Source: Streptomyces roseicoloratus
GTDB taxonomy: Bacteria; Actinomycetota; Actinomycetes; Streptomycetales; Streptomycetaceae
Reading direction: 5' to 3'
Length of the DNA: 64,000 nucleotides
Assembly: GCF_004117935.1 (NCBI RefSeq)
Contig: NZ_SDOY01000108.1
Span: forward strand, 62,001-126,000
Below are positions 18,248-28,328 of the stretch, piece after piece; the first letter of the stretch is position 1, and each line of letters starts with the position of its first letter. Under the pieces are notes generated by a model. It saw only the letters and a program-made list of their open reading frames with translations, did not search any database and had not been told where the DNA came from. The translations under genes were made by a program, and so were the position numbers.

Positions 18248-19057
18248 ATGGCTATCCACGACAACAAGCACGTCCACGGGATGCACGTGACCCACGACGG
18301 CCCGCGGGAGGCACCGCCGCTCGTGCTCATCCACGGGTCGGGGGCCTCCGCCGGCTCCTGGGGCCCGGTCGTGCCGGCCCTGGCCGGCCGGTACCACGTC
18401 ATCCGGATCGACCTCCCGGGCCACGGTCAGTCCCCGCCCGCGCCGTCGTACGACGTGCCCGAGCAGGCTGCCAGGCTGGCCGCGGTACTCGACGAGCTCG
18501 GCCTCCGTCCGGTGACCGTGGCCGGGCACTCCAGCGGCGGGTACGTCGCCACCGCCCTCGCCGAGCAGCGCCCGGACCTGGTGGGTTCGCTCGCCCTGAT
18601 CAGCAGTGGCCCGAGTCCCGACGCGCTCCTTCCGCAGCCCGTCGTCCTTCGGGCCCTGATCGGTCCGCCGCTCGGCCCGCTGCTCTGGAGAGTCCGTTCC
18701 GACGCGATGCTCCGCCGAGGCGTGACCGCTGTGTGCCACCGCCCGGTCGACGTCCCGGACGACCTGGTCGCCGACGTACGGGGCATCGGTTACCGCACGT
18801 TCAGGACGGTGCTGCGCCACAACACCGCGTACATCGCCGAGCGGAGCGTACCCGCGCGCCTGACCGCGCTCGACGTCCCGGTCCTGGTGGTCTTCGGCGC
18901 TGCGGACCCCCGCTGGGATCCGTCCTCGGCGCACCAGTACGACACGGTGCCGAACGCGCGCGTCGAGCGGTTGCCCGGCGTCGGGCACTTCCCCATGCTC
19001 GAAGTGCCGCAGGCGACCGGCGAGTTGCTGCTCGGGTTCGCGGCGACGGTCCGCTGA
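18248..19057 (+). CDS. Alpha/beta hydrolase
   Basis: A 269-residue cytosolic alpha/beta-hydrolase fold enzyme. LVLIHGSGASAGSW is the oxyanion-hole HG motif, GHSSGG carries the nucleophilic serine, the acid is probably in the FGAADPRW region, and the histidine is in LPGVGHFP. The intact triad supports an active esterase, lipase or C-C hydrolase, with unknown substrate. The ATG at 18248 is the natural start; longer forms read through an unrelated frame. The AraC regulator that follows on the same strand, after a palindromic element, is a candidate controller. Confidence 0.88.
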   Translation: MAIHDNKHVHGMHVTHDGPREAPPLVLIHGSGASAGSWGPVVPALAGRYHVIRIDLPGHGQSPPAPSYDVPEQAARLAAVLDELGLRPVTVAGHSSGGYVATALAEQRPDLVGSLALISSGPSPDALLPQPVVLRALIGPPLGPLLWRVRSDAMLRRGVTAVCHRPVDVPDDLVADVRGIGYRTFRTVLRHNTAYIAERSVPARLTALDVPVLVVFGAADPRWDPSSAHQYDTVPNARVERLPGVGHFPMLEVPQATGELLLGFAATVR

Positions 19058-19070
19058 CGCCGATCGCCTC

Positions 19071-19135
19071 GGGCGTGTGTCGAAAGGAGCGTCGTCTGCC
19101 CGAAGGGCAGGCGGGACTTGCGGCACACGCCCTAG
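19071..19135. repeat. Palindromic element, full copy (REP/MITE-like, possible terminator)
   Basis: The two imperfect arms, 19071-19101 and 19105-19132, begin GGGCGTGTG and end CACACGCCC around a 3-bp loop. The element sits between the hydrolase stop and the AraC start. Two half copies of the same sequence end the genes at 16163 and 16751. It may fold as a transcription terminator, and its recurrence suggests a mobile or REP-like origin. Confidence 0.75.
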
Positions 19136-19144
19136 CCTGGTGGC

Positions 19145-20071
19145 GTGAGGTCTTCCGCATCACCACTCGACCGGGCGTCGGTGGAGGTCGTCGTGCCCCG
19201 GCAGCCGGGTCGGCTGCCGGGGGTCGGCATGGCCGGGTTCCGCCAAGGTGCTCCGGCGGACCTGAGCATCGCCATGGTCGCGCACCCCTCGGTGACTCTG
19301 TTCGTGGACCTGAGCGACGGAAACGGCCTCGTCCACGACGCCGACGGCCGACGCGAACGCGGGAGCACGGTCGTCGGGCTGGCGCCGGGCGGCCTTCGGC
19401 TCGGGGGCGGGGCGGCAGGGGGGATCGAGTGCCTCCAGATCCGGTTGTCGCCGGTCCTGGCGGTCGCGGTGTTCGGAGCGTCGGCCGACCTCAGCGGGAC
19501 GGTGGTCTCCTGGGAGGACGTCTGGGGCCGCGATGCCGGGAGAACCGAGGAAAGGCTGCGGGCCGCCGCGTCGTGGGACGAGCGGTTCACGATCGCAGCG
19601 GATGCCCTCGGCCGGCGGGCGGGCGCCGGCCCGTCGCTCGATCCGGAGGTCACCGCCGCCTGGTGGCTGATGCGCACCAGCCGGGGACGGGTGCGCGTCG
19701 ACAGCCTTGCGAGCGAGGTGGGATGGAGCCGCAAGCGCCTGTGGTCCCGCTTCCGGTCCCAGATCGGCCTGACGCCCAAGCACGCCGCCCGGCTGGTGCG
19801 CTTCGATCACGCCGCCCGTCTCCTCGCGGCGGGCAACGCCGCCGCCCGGGTGGCGGCCGAAAGCGGCTACGTGGACCAGGCCCACCTCCACCGCGAGGTC
19901 AAGGCGTTCACCGGGGTGACGCCCACCGCCGTCGCCGCTGCGCCGTGGCTCGCCATCGACGACGTCGCGTGGCCGGGTTCGCTCGCGGACCCGGCACCGT
20001 TCGCGGCCCCGGCACCGTTCGCGGCCCCGGCACCGCCGACGTCGCCGGTCCGTCGGGGTCCGGCGCGCTGA
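19145..20071 (+). CDS. AraC-family transcriptional regulator
   Basis: A 308-residue regulator. The C-terminal AraC DNA-binding region spans about residues 180 to 265: a first helix-turn-helix (VDSLASEVGWSRKRLWSRF), the linking QIGLTPKHAARLVRF segment, and a second with SGYVDQAHLHREVKAFTG. The N-terminal half is a divergent effector domain. The start is the GTG at 19145. The last 30 residues are a Pro/Ala tail containing PAPFAA repeats encoded by an 18-bp tandem duplication (about 19981-20036), unlikely to be essential. It may regulate the preceding hydrolase gene. Confidence 0.88.
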   Translation: MRSSASPLDRASVEVVVPRQPGRLPGVGMAGFRQGAPADLSIAMVAHPSVTLFVDLSDGNGLVHDADGRRERGSTVVGLAPGGLRLGGGAAGGIECLQIRLSPVLAVAVFGASADLSGTVVSWEDVWGRDAGRTEERLRAAASWDERFTIAADALGRRAGAGPSLDPEVTAAWWLMRTSRGRVRVDSLASEVGWSRKRLWSRFRSQIGLTPKHAARLVRFDHAARLLAAGNAAARVAAESGYVDQAHLHREVKAFTGVTPTAVAAAPWLAIDDVAWPGSLADPAPFAAPAPFAAPAPPTSPVRRGPAR

Positions 20072-20097
20072 GTCCGCCGTCGCAACCCGTGTGACCA

Positions 20098-20249
20098 GGA
20101 TTGCTAGTTGGCACCGGGCAACGTTCGTGACCTGCACTCGTGCCAACTAGCGTCAGCGACTGGAGGGGCGGAATCAGAGAGATAGTTGGCACTTTGGTGC
20201 AGCGCAGGTCACGAGGCGTGTCGCCCCACAACGAGCAATCCGTTGCCCG
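20098..20249. repeat. Nested inverted-repeat cluster beside the defence island
   Basis: GCTAGTTGGCAC (20103-20114) and GTGCCAACTAGC (20140-20151) are a perfect 12-bp inverted pair. TAGTTGGCAC recurs at 20183. TCGTGACCTGC (20125-20135) pairs with GCAGGTCACGA (20204-20214); CGGGCAACG (20115) pairs with CGTTGCCCG (20241); GGATTGCT (20098) pairs with AGCAATCC (20234). The right half therefore reads like an inverted, expanded copy of the left. The surrounding 20072-20354 has no gene. It could be a decayed mobile-element end, an attachment region or a structured RNA. Confidence 0.8.
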
Positions 20250-20354
20250 CGCAAGCTCGGCTCCAGTGCGGCTCCACGGGCCCTGCTGCCAATGCCTCTC
20301 GGCGTAGAGCACGAACAGCACCCTTGACGGCACAGCCGGTCCCGGCGCGCTGAG

Positions 20355-20864
20355 TCACAGGTTCGCCCGCATGGCGTCGATGCAGGCGGCTCGGGCCGCC
20401 GTCGACTGGTCTCGGGCGTATGCCTGTCCGAGATTCATGCCGCCGTCCGCTTCAATGGGCGCCTGCCGCCACGCCTCGCTCATGTGGACTCCGGCCTCGG
20501 CTCGGGCCGCCGAGACGAACGCGGCGTACGGTTCGGCGACCGCGGAGGCCTCGATCTGGAGCCAGGCGTGGTGGAAGGCCATGCGAGCGAGCAGGGAGCT
20601 GACCTGATCGGTGAGGTCCCGGCGTGCCTCCGGGGAGTTGTGGCGTCGTCGAATGCGGTACGGCATCTCAAGGTATTCCTCGACCGCCGTCAGCGCTTCG
20701 GCGAAGGTCTTGGCCCGGCGCTCCCGGCGGGCCGCCCGCTGGTTGAGCGCATAGGTGGCGTACACGCCCACCAGCGCGACGACCGGGACGATCAGAGCAG
20801 TGGTCTGCGCCCACGACCAGCCACTCGCCTGCGCCGCGGCCGAGACGATCCGGATCGGACCCAC
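20355..20864 (-). CDS. Single-pass membrane protein, putative CBASS effector
   Basis: A 169-residue protein I cannot assign to a family. One hydrophobic segment near residues 20 to 41 (TTALIVPVVALVGVYATYAL) is followed by a basic patch (RRERRAK) and about 120 residues of predicted helix facing the cytoplasm. The GTG at 20864 has a strong GGGGGGTGG site 6 bp upstream; a longer form to 20909 is less likely. It is the last gene of the CD-NTase/E2 operon and overlaps the E2 gene by 73 bp. In CBASS operons this position usually encodes the killing effector, so nucleotide-triggered membrane disruption is inferred. Confidence 0.7.
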   Translation of the reverse strand: MGPIRIVSAAAQASGWSWAQTTALIVPVVALVGVYATYALNQRAARRERRAKTFAEALTAVEEYLEMPYRIRRRHNSPEARRDLTDQVSSLLARMAFHHAWLQIEASAVAEPYAAFVSAARAEAGVHMSEAWRQAPIEADGGMNLGQAYARDQSTAARAACIDAMRANL

Positions 20865-21331
20865 GAGCCACCCCCCGGTATGCCGTGCGGTGCGTCTTCG
20901 ACGATCCACTCGCCCCTGTCGTGTCCGCCCGTGCGACGCCAGTAGTGCTCGAGGAACAGGTGCCTGCGCACGATTTCAATAAGGTCGAGGAGGCCCTTCT
21001 CGCTGGTCCACCGGCGCTCCTGGGGATCGTACGGGTACCAGAGGCAGAGCGCATCGTCCGTGTCGTAGCGGTGCTTCGACGGAGCTCCGGGCTTGGCGTG
21101 AACGCGAGGGAAGTCCTGCGGGAGCTGGCCGTATGTGCCGTACGGCGGCTCCGCGAAGAAGCGGATGGTCACCGTGAGGGGCTCCGGTTCGCCAATGACG
21201 TCAAGACCTTGAAGGCGGTAGGTCAGACAGCCGGGTTTGTATCGGTGCGTCAGGTCATGGCCGAATCTGCGCTTGGCGTCCCTCTCGAGCGGAGCCCACC
21301 AAACGGGCTGCAGGCCGTACCAGAAACCCAT
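20792..21331 (-). CDS. E2-like (ubiquitin-conjugating-fold) protein of a CBASS operon
   Basis: A 179-residue protein with the pattern of bacterial E2 folds: a strand-rich N-terminus, a PRVHAKPG turn, HRY, then the candidate catalytic Cys96 in DDALCLWYP, a conserved Trp108, a long helix (LLDLIEIVRRHLFLEHYW) and a terminal APHG. In short type II CBASS an E2 without an E1 partner conjugates the CD-NTase and raises its activity. The ATG at 21331 follows the CD-NTase stop by one base; a GTG at 21349 would overlap it by 17 bp. The last 20 or so residues are basic and probably not part of the fold. No E1 or JAB gene is present. Confidence 0.72.
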   Translation of the reverse strand: MGFWYGLQPVWWAPLERDAKRRFGHDLTHRYKPGCLTYRLQGLDVIGEPEPLTVTIRFFAEPPYGTYGQLPQDFPRVHAKPGAPSKHRYDTDDALCLWYPYDPQERRWTSEKGLLDLIEIVRRHLFLEHYWRRTGGHDRGEWIVEDAPHGIPGGGSWVRSGSSRPRRRRVAGRGRRPLL

Positions 21332-21332
21332 T

Positions 21333-22349
21333 TCAAGGAGCCCAAGCACGGGTGGGCGTCACACTGGGGGCGACGAGTCCCGGTCCGAAGCCCGTCATGC
21401 CGATGGCGGAGAGGCGGAGCCGGGCCTGTTCTTCGTCCGTGGCGTCCACATCAGGGACGATGTCGGGCAAAACACGGCTGAGGGCGTGTTGAGCGCTGAG
21501 CGGCCTCCCCTCGGACTCATGCTCTTTGGCGAGGGCCACGTCATCCCTGGCCGTGCGAAGGCGCCGACGGGCCTCGGCCATGGGCATGTTGAGCGGGATC
21601 GGGCCCGCGACGCCAGCCGGATCCGGGGTCGGCCCGTCCCCCAGCGCGTCGTACGCGTGCGTGAAGAAGGTCGAGAGAGCGTCGATCAGCGGCATCGGCT
21701 CGTCGATGCAGTCGAGTGCGAGCGCCTTGATGTTCCACGAGCAGAGCGGCTTGCTGTGTGTCTTGTTCCAGTGTTTGAGCAGTCGCACGGCACGTGCGAA
21801 CACACGGTCGGTCTTGTCCAGCGCGTCCAGCACGAGTCGGGTGTGCGTGAGAGGATCCGCCCGGTCCCACCGGGCGGATATCTCCATGTTAGGGATGTAC
21901 AGACCCTTGCCCGAAGAGTGCGGGATCGCCGTCATCACATCGGCCGTGAAGTCGGGCTGCCCGAGCGTGACGGGCTCGCCGAAGCGGACCAGCACGGCCC
22001 GGCGTCTGCCTTCGACCGTGACGGTCAGCTTCTTGAACTCCTCGGAGAGGTCCTCCCTGATGGCCTGACGGGCGCGCTCCATGAGAGGCAAAGCGTCACT
22101 CTGACCAGGCCCGTAGCCATCGGCGTCCTCGCTGGACAGCTTCGCACCGAGGTCGACGTCGGTAAGTGGCGTGTTGGCGTCGCCGTGAGCGACGCTCCCG
22201 TTGAAGTAGATAGTCGAGCCCGGGAAGGCTCGGCGCATGGCGCCGGCGAGGAGCCGTCTTCGTCGTTTGGCCTCGTCGAGTTCGTCATCGGTCACCTCGA
22301 TGGCGTGGCGAGCACACTCGAGCAGTTGCCCCAAAGTCTTCTGGTTCAC
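21333..22349 (-). CDS. CD-NTase (cGAS/DncV-like cyclic oligonucleotide synthase)
   Basis: A 338-residue nucleotidyltransferase of the SMODS/CD-NTase type that would make a cyclic di- or trinucleotide alarm signal on phage infection. The pol-beta core is intact: Gly51-Ser52 in FNGSVAHG, the Asp64-x-Asp66 metal pair in TDVDLGA, and a third acidic residue, likely Asp137 in TADVMTAIP. A helical C-terminal OAS-like lobe follows (ARAVRLLKHWN). The GTG at 22349 has GGAGG 8 bp upstream. It is first in a three-gene operon with the E2 and the membrane effector. Clade and product cannot be read by eye. The protein ends AWAP rather than glycine. Confidence 0.85.
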   Translation of the reverse strand: MNQKTLGQLLECARHAIEVTDDELDEAKRRRRLLAGAMRRAFPGSTIYFNGSVAHGDANTPLTDVDLGAKLSSEDADGYGPGQSDALPLMERARQAIREDLSEEFKKLTVTVEGRRRAVLVRFGEPVTLGQPDFTADVMTAIPHSSGKGLYIPNMEISARWDRADPLTHTRLVLDALDKTDRVFARAVRLLKHWNKTHSKPLCSWNIKALALDCIDEPMPLIDALSTFFTHAYDALGDGPTPDPAGVAGPIPLNMPMAEARRRLRTARDDVALAKEHESEGRPLSAQHALSRVLPDIVPDVDATDEEQARLRLSAIGMTGFGPGLVAPSVTPTRAWAP

Positions 22350-22382
22350 CGGTAGTTCCTCCTTCTCACCCCGTTATCCCCA

Positions 22383-22400
22383 CTTGCAACGCCCTTGCAC
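22383..22400 (-). promoter_or_regulatory. Direct repeat upstream of the CD-NTase
   Basis: On the minus strand GTGCAAG and TTGCAAG are repeated 11 bp apart, about 35 to 50 bp before the CD-NTase start. They lie where a promoter or regulator site would be expected; no convincing -10/-35 pair is visible. Confidence 0.3.
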
Positions 22401-22450
22401 CTTCGGGAGGCATATGACATGACTCAGCACCGCATGAGCCGAGCGGGTCT

Positions 22451-22487
22451 GGGCGAGGGCCATCTGGCCCTCGCCCCGCGAGGGGCG
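22451..22487. promoter_or_regulatory. DosR/OsdR-type box in a long palindrome
   Basis: GGGCCATCTGGCCC (22457-22470) fits the GGGCC-N4-GGCCC box and lies inside a perfect 12-bp-arm palindrome (22451-22476). A second hairpin, CGCCCC-GCGA-GGGGCG (22472-22487), overlaps it. The box is 57 bp from the CBS-BON start and 107 bp from the divergent CD-NTase start. Confidence 0.65.
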
Positions 22488-22527
22488 CGGACCGAGACTA
22501 GGAGTGGATACCTGAGGAGGCTCTCCG

Positions 22528-23172
22528 ATGCGCACTCCGCCTGTCTCGAGCTACACCGTCAGCGACGTCATGACCCACACCGCCGTGGCGATCGGCCGGG
22601 ACGCGCCCTACAAGGAGATCGTCGCCCTTATGGACCAGTGGAAGGTGAGCGCTCTCCCGGTCCTGGAAGGGGAGGGCCGTGTCATCGGGGTCGTCTCGGA
22701 GGCTGACCTCCTGCCGAAGGAGGAGTTCCGGGGCGAAGAACCACGCCCGGAGGATTTTGCCGAGGCCGCCAAGGCCAGGGCCGTACGCGCCGGTGAGCTC
22801 ATGTCGAGTCCGGCCGTCACCGTGCACGCGGACGCCACGCTCGCCGAGGCGGCGCGCATCATGGCCCGGCGGAAGGTGAAGCGACTTCCGGTCGTCAATG
22901 AGATCGGGATGCTGGAGGGAGTCGTCAGCCGGAGCGATCTACTCAAGGTGTTCCTGCGGAACGATGACGAGATCGAGGCGGAGATCCGCCGTTCGGTGCT
23001 CGGTGGGTCTGCTCTCACCAGGCTGGACGTCACCGTCGTGGAGGGGGTGGCCACCCTGCGTGGTGAGCTGCCGGATCGGGCACTGGTTCCCCTGCTCGCC
23101 CGTGCGATCCGGGCTGTGGAGGGGGTCGTCGACGTCCGCATGGATCTCGGTGCCCATGAAGACGCTGCATGA
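22528..23172 (+). CDS. CBS-pair plus BON domain protein (1 of 7)
   Basis: A 214-residue soluble protein with two CBS motifs (about residues 9 to 65 and 90 to 145) forming one Bateman module, then a C-terminal BON domain (about 150 to 210, TRLDVTVVEGVATLRGEL). CBS pairs bind adenine nucleotides and so could sense energy charge; BON usually binds membranes or lipids. A clear GGAGG precedes the ATG. It is the first of seven paralogues in the window and lies directly upstream of the response regulator gene. Its promoter carries a DosR-like box. Confidence 0.9.
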   Translation: MRTPPVSSYTVSDVMTHTAVAIGRDAPYKEIVALMDQWKVSALPVLEGEGRVIGVVSEADLLPKEEFRGEEPRPEDFAEAAKARAVRAGELMSSPAVTVHADATLAEAARIMARRKVKRLPVVNEIGMLEGVVSRSDLLKVFLRNDDEIEAEIRRSVLGGSALTRLDVTVVEGVATLRGELPDRALVPLLARAIRAVEGVVDVRMDLGAHEDAA

Positions 23173-23223
23173 CGGACAATCCTTGTGGGGGCGGTTGGAC
23201 ACCTAACGACCACAGGGGTCGCC

Positions 23224-23913
23224 ATGACCGATCTGCCGGCAGCCGACACGACGCCCACGCGGGTCTTCCTCGTGGATGACCACGAGGTCGTCCGGCGGGG
23301 CCTGCGCGACCTGATCGACGATGAGCCCGACATGGACGTGGTCGGGGAGGCGTCGACCGCGGACCAGGCGCTGGCCAGAGGGCCGGCTCTGCGACCCGAC
23401 GTGGCCGTGCTCGACGTGCGCCTGCCCGACGGCGACGGGATCTCGGTGTGCCGGGAGCTTCGCTCGCGCATGCCGGACCTGGCCTGTCTGATGCTGACGT
23501 CGTTCGACGACGAGGACGCGCTCCTTGACGCGATCATGGCCGGGGCAGCGGGGTACGTCCTCAAGCAGATCAAGGGGTCCGATCTCATCTCGGCGGTGCG
23601 GACCGTGGCCACCGGCCAGTCGATGCTCGATCCGGCCACCACTGCACGGCTGATGCACTCGCTGCGGGATCCCGAGGCGGCGAAGCCAGCGGAGGACGAA
23701 CGTCTCGCGGCGCTGTCCGAGCGAGAGCGTTCCGTGCTGGAGCTGATCGGCGAAGGGCTCACCAACCGGCAGATCGCGAAGCGGCTGTATCTGTCGGAGA
23801 AGACGGTCAAGAACCACATCTCGCGCCTGCTGGGCAAGCTGGGCGTGGAGCGCCGTGTCCAGGCAGCTGTCATCGCCGCGCAGGTTCACGAGCACGACGC
23901 CGAGGCGAAGTAG
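23224..23913 (+). CDS. osdR: OsdR/DosR-like response regulator
   Basis: A 229-residue NarL/FixJ-type response regulator very close to mycobacterial Dos[15 protein letters not shown] at the start, phosphoacceptor Asp64 in [34 protein letters not shown], and a LuxR-type DNA-binding helix-turn-helix ([19 protein letters not shown]). DosR, and OsdR in S. coelicolor, control hypoxia, NO and dormancy genes. It faces the sensor kinase tail to tail with a 5-bp gap. It is the inferred binder of the GGGCC-N4-GGCCC boxes across the next 39 kb. No clear box is seen in its own 51-bp upstream gap. Confidence 0.93.
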   Translation: MTDLPAADTTPTRVFLVDDHEVVRRGLRDLIDDEPDMDVVGEASTADQALARGPALRPDVAVLDVRLPDGDGISVCRELRSRMPDLACLMLTSFDDEDALLDAIMAGAAGYVLKQIKGSDLISAVRTVATGQSMLDPATTARLMHSLRDPEAAKPAEDERLAALSERERSVLELIGEGLTNRQIAKRLYLSEKTVKNHISRLLGKLGVERRVQAAVIAAQVHEHDAEAK

Positions 23914-23918
23914 CTCTC

Positions 23919-25712
<1,794 letters not shown>

Positions 25713-28322
25713 TCACGGTAGTCCCGAGGCTTCGGCCCTTCCTGCTGGGCTCGTCCGCCGGAAGGCGGTCCGGACCAGACGTGCCGCGATGAATCCGGCC
25801 GGTGCACAGGCCGCGGCGATGGCGATGCCCGCCCAGTCGAGTGGTTCGGTCTCCAGGACCGACCTGAGGAACGGGACGTAGAGGGCCGCGGCGGCCAGGA
25901 GAGCGGAGGCGAGGACCGCGAGCGGGAGGAAGAGGTTCTGCCGGGTCAGCAGGCGGGCGCGCAGCCCCAGGACAACGCCGAGCTGGGCGGCGAGCAGGGC
26001 GAGGAAGAGGACGCTCTGCCAGGGGAGGTCCAGTGCCCGGGCGGCGAGTCCCGCGCCGAGCGTGGCGGTCGTGACGACTGCGGCGAGGAGGAGCATTCGC
26101 TGCCAGGCTCCGCCGCCGAGGATGTGCTGGTCGGGCGGGCGGGGCGGTCGTCGCATCGCGCCGGGGGCGGCCGGCTCGGCGCCCATGGCGACGCCGGTGA
26201 GACCGTGCGTGAGGAGGTTGATCCAGAGGATCTGTCCCGCCCGTAGGGGTAGCGGAAGTCCGAGCAGCGGGCCGATCAGCATGACCAGGATCTCGGCGGC
26301 GCCGCCGGCCATCCCGTAGACGAGGAAGCGGCGGATGTTGTCGTAGACACGCCGGCCCTCCTCGACGGCCGCCACCACCGTCGAGAGCTCGTCGTCCGTG
26401 AGAACGAGGTCGGCCGCCTGCCGCGCCACCTCGGTGCCGCGCTCCCCCATGGCGACGCCGATGTCGGCCCGGTGGAGGGCGGGTCCGTCGTTGACCCCGT
26501 CGCCAGTCATGGCGGTCACCGCGCCCCGGCCGCGCCACGCCTCCACTATGTCCAGCTTCTGCTGCGGGTCCGTGCGGGCGAAGACCCGGACGGCGGTGAG
26601 GTCGGCGACCCGTCCGGCCGCCACGTCCGCACCCGTGATGACCTGTCCATCCACCTCACTGTCGTCTCCCAGGAGTGCCACACGGGACGCCACCGCTCGC
26701 GCGGTCGCGGGGTGGTCGCCGGTGATGAGTACGGGTGTGATGCCTGCCGCGCGGCAGGTGGCGAGGGTCGCGGCGGCGTGTGGTTTGGGCGGGTCGCTGA
26801 GGGAGACGAGGCCGAGCAGCGTGAGCTTCGATTCCACCGCGGTGATCCGGTCCGGCACGTCGTCCCGTACCCCCGAGGCCACGGCGAGCACGCGATAGCC
26901 GCGCTCGGCCAAGTGCGCAGCCTCCTGACGGGCCTGTGCGAGCTGGCCCGGGCCGTTTTCGAGAACAGAGGTGTCGAGTACGGCTTCGGGGGCGCCCTTG
27001 AGGCAGATGAGCACCCGGTCCTGCCCGGCTGCGTGCAGCGTCGTCATGCGTCGACGCAGGCTGTCGAAGGGTGCTTCCCCGATCCGGGGCCGGGTGGCCA
27101 ACAGCTCCGCCGGGGCCGGGCAGCCTGTCTTGGCGGCTGCGGTGAGCAGAGCGGCCTCCATGGGGTCGCCCAGGGCAGTCCAGCGGGTGTCGGGCGTGGC
27201 GGGGTCCGGTGGGCGCAGGGTGGCGTCGTTGCAGAGGGCGGTCACGGTCAGCAATTCCCGTACGGGCGCGAGCTCTGCTTCGCGTGCCGGTCGCCCGTCG
27301 ACCAGAGCCTCGCCCTCGGGCTCGTATCCCACGCCCGTGAGTTCCGCGCTCACCTGTGGCGTCCAGATGTGCTGGACGACCATGCGTCCTTCCGTGAGGG
27401 TGCCGGTCTTGTCGGTGGCCAGGACGGATACCGAGCCGAGCGTCTCCACCGCGGGCAGCCGCCGCACGAGGGCGTGCCGGGCGACCATGCGGCGGGCACC
27501 GAGGGCGAGGGCCAGGGTGACGACGGCGGGGAGGGATTCGGGCACGGCGGCCACGGCCAGGCTGATGGCGGTGACTGCCATCGTGCCGAGCGGGAGCCCC
27601 CGTGCCAGGCCGAGCGCGAAGACCAGGACGCACAGGGCGAGCGTCACGGCCGCGAGGACGCGGCCGAGGGCGGCGAGGCGGCGCTGCAGCGGGGTGGGTT
27701 CACGGCGGTCGTCGAGCAGGGCCGCGATGCGGCCGAGGGCGCTGGCGGCCCCCGTCGCCGTGACCGTGGCCACGCCCCGGCCCCGTACGACGACCGTTCC
27801 CGCGCTCAGCGTGGCCCCGGCGTCCTTGTCCACGGGCACCGACTCCCCGGTGAGCATGGACTCGTCGAGCAGCAGGGCGGACGCCTCGGCGAGTTCGGCG
27901 TCGGCGGCGACGATGTCGCCCTCTCCCAGGAGCAGGACGTCTCCCGGGACGATCTCGGCGGCCGGCAGGTCACGTACGGAGCCGTCGCGCCGGACCCGGG
28001 CGTGCGGGGCGCTCAGAGCCGAGAGGGCGGCGACGGCGTTGTCGGCTCGGATCTCCTGGGCGACGCCGACGGTGGTGTTCACGACGATGACCAGCGCGAT
28101 GACGATCGCGTCGGGGTGGTCACCGATGGCGAGGGTGAGCGCGACGGCCCCGAGGAGCACCATGATCAGTGGGTCGCGCAGCTGCGCGAGGATGCGGCTG
28201 TGGAGCCGTACGGGCTTCTTCGCTGCCACCTCGTTGGGCCCGGTGCGGGCGAGTCGGCGGGCGGCCTCCACCTCGGTGAGGCCCGTCACCTCTCCGGTCG
28301 ACGCGGTTGCCGAGGTGGTCAT
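25713..28322 (-). CDS. P-type cation-transporting ATPase (CtpF/PacL-like)
   Basis: An 869-residue P2-type pump. The phosphorylated Asp304 is in DKTGTLT; the TGES actuator loop is near residue 158; PESLP (261-265) in transmembrane helix 4 and [12 protein letters not shown] in the hinge are present. About ten hydrophobic segments are visible, with no N-terminal metal-binding domain, which points to Ca2+ or an alkali cation rather than copper or zinc. It follows two universal stress genes (6-bp gap) in a minus-strand operon driven from the box region near 30189. M. tuberculosis CtpF is also a DosR target. Confidence 0.92.
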   Translation of the reverse strand: MTTSATASTGEVTGLTEVEAARRLARTGPNEVAAKKPVRLHSRILAQLRDPLIMVLLGAVALTLAIGDHPDAIVIALVIVVNTTVGVAQEIRADNAVAALSALSAPHARVRRDGSVRDLPAAEIVPGDVLLLGEGDIVAADAELAEASALLLDESMLTGESVPVDKDAGATLSAGTVVVRGRGVATVTATGAASALGRIAALLDDRREPTPLQRRLAALGRVLAAVTLALCVLVFALGLARGLPLGTMAVTAISLAVAAVPESLPAVVTLALALGARRMVARHALVRRLPAVETLGSVSVLATDKTGTLTEGRMVVQHIWTPQVSAELTGVGYEPEGEALVDGRPAREAELAPVRELLTVTALCNDATLRPPDPATPDTRWTALGDPMEAALLTAAAKTGCPAPAELLATRPRIGEAPFDSLRRRMTTLHAAGQDRVLICLKGAPEAVLDTSVLENGPGQLAQARQEAAHLAERGYRVLAVASGVRDDVPDRITAVESKLTLLGLVSLSDPPKPHAAATLATCRAAGITPVLITGDHPATARAVASRVALLGDDSEVDGQVITGADVAAGRVADLTAVRVFARTDPQQKLDIVEAWRGRGAVTAMTGDGVNDGPALHRADIGVAMGERGTEVARQAADLVLTDDELSTVVAAVEEGRRVYDNIRRFLVYGMAGGAAEILVMLIGPLLGLPLPLRAGQILWINLLTHGLTGVAMGAEPAAPGAMRRPPRPPDQHILGGGAWQRMLLLAAVVTTATLGAGLAARALDLPWQSVLFLALLAAQLGVVLGLRARLLTRQNLFLPLAVLASALLAAAALYVPFLRSVLETEPLDWAGIAIAAACAPAGFIAARLVRTAFRRTSPAGRAEASGLP

Positions 28323-28328
28323 GGTGGC

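Noticed and set aside
16631..19057. 808-residue extension of the alpha/beta hydrolase
   Set aside because: The extra part is antisense to the TagC-like gene; the hydrolase fold starts at 18248.
20355..22349. Toxin-antitoxin or restriction system
   Set aside because: The nucleotidyltransferase carries a CD-NTase-type GS...DxD core with a helical C-terminal lobe rather than a MNT/HEPN layout, and no methylase or nuclease is present.
22436..22500. Intrinsic terminator
   Set aside because: The hairpins lie between divergent genes, where no transcript ends; a regulatory role fits better.
23173..23223. Autoregulatory box before osdR
   Set aside because: The 51-bp gap contains only a loose GTTGG...CCTAAC dyad that does not fit the motif.
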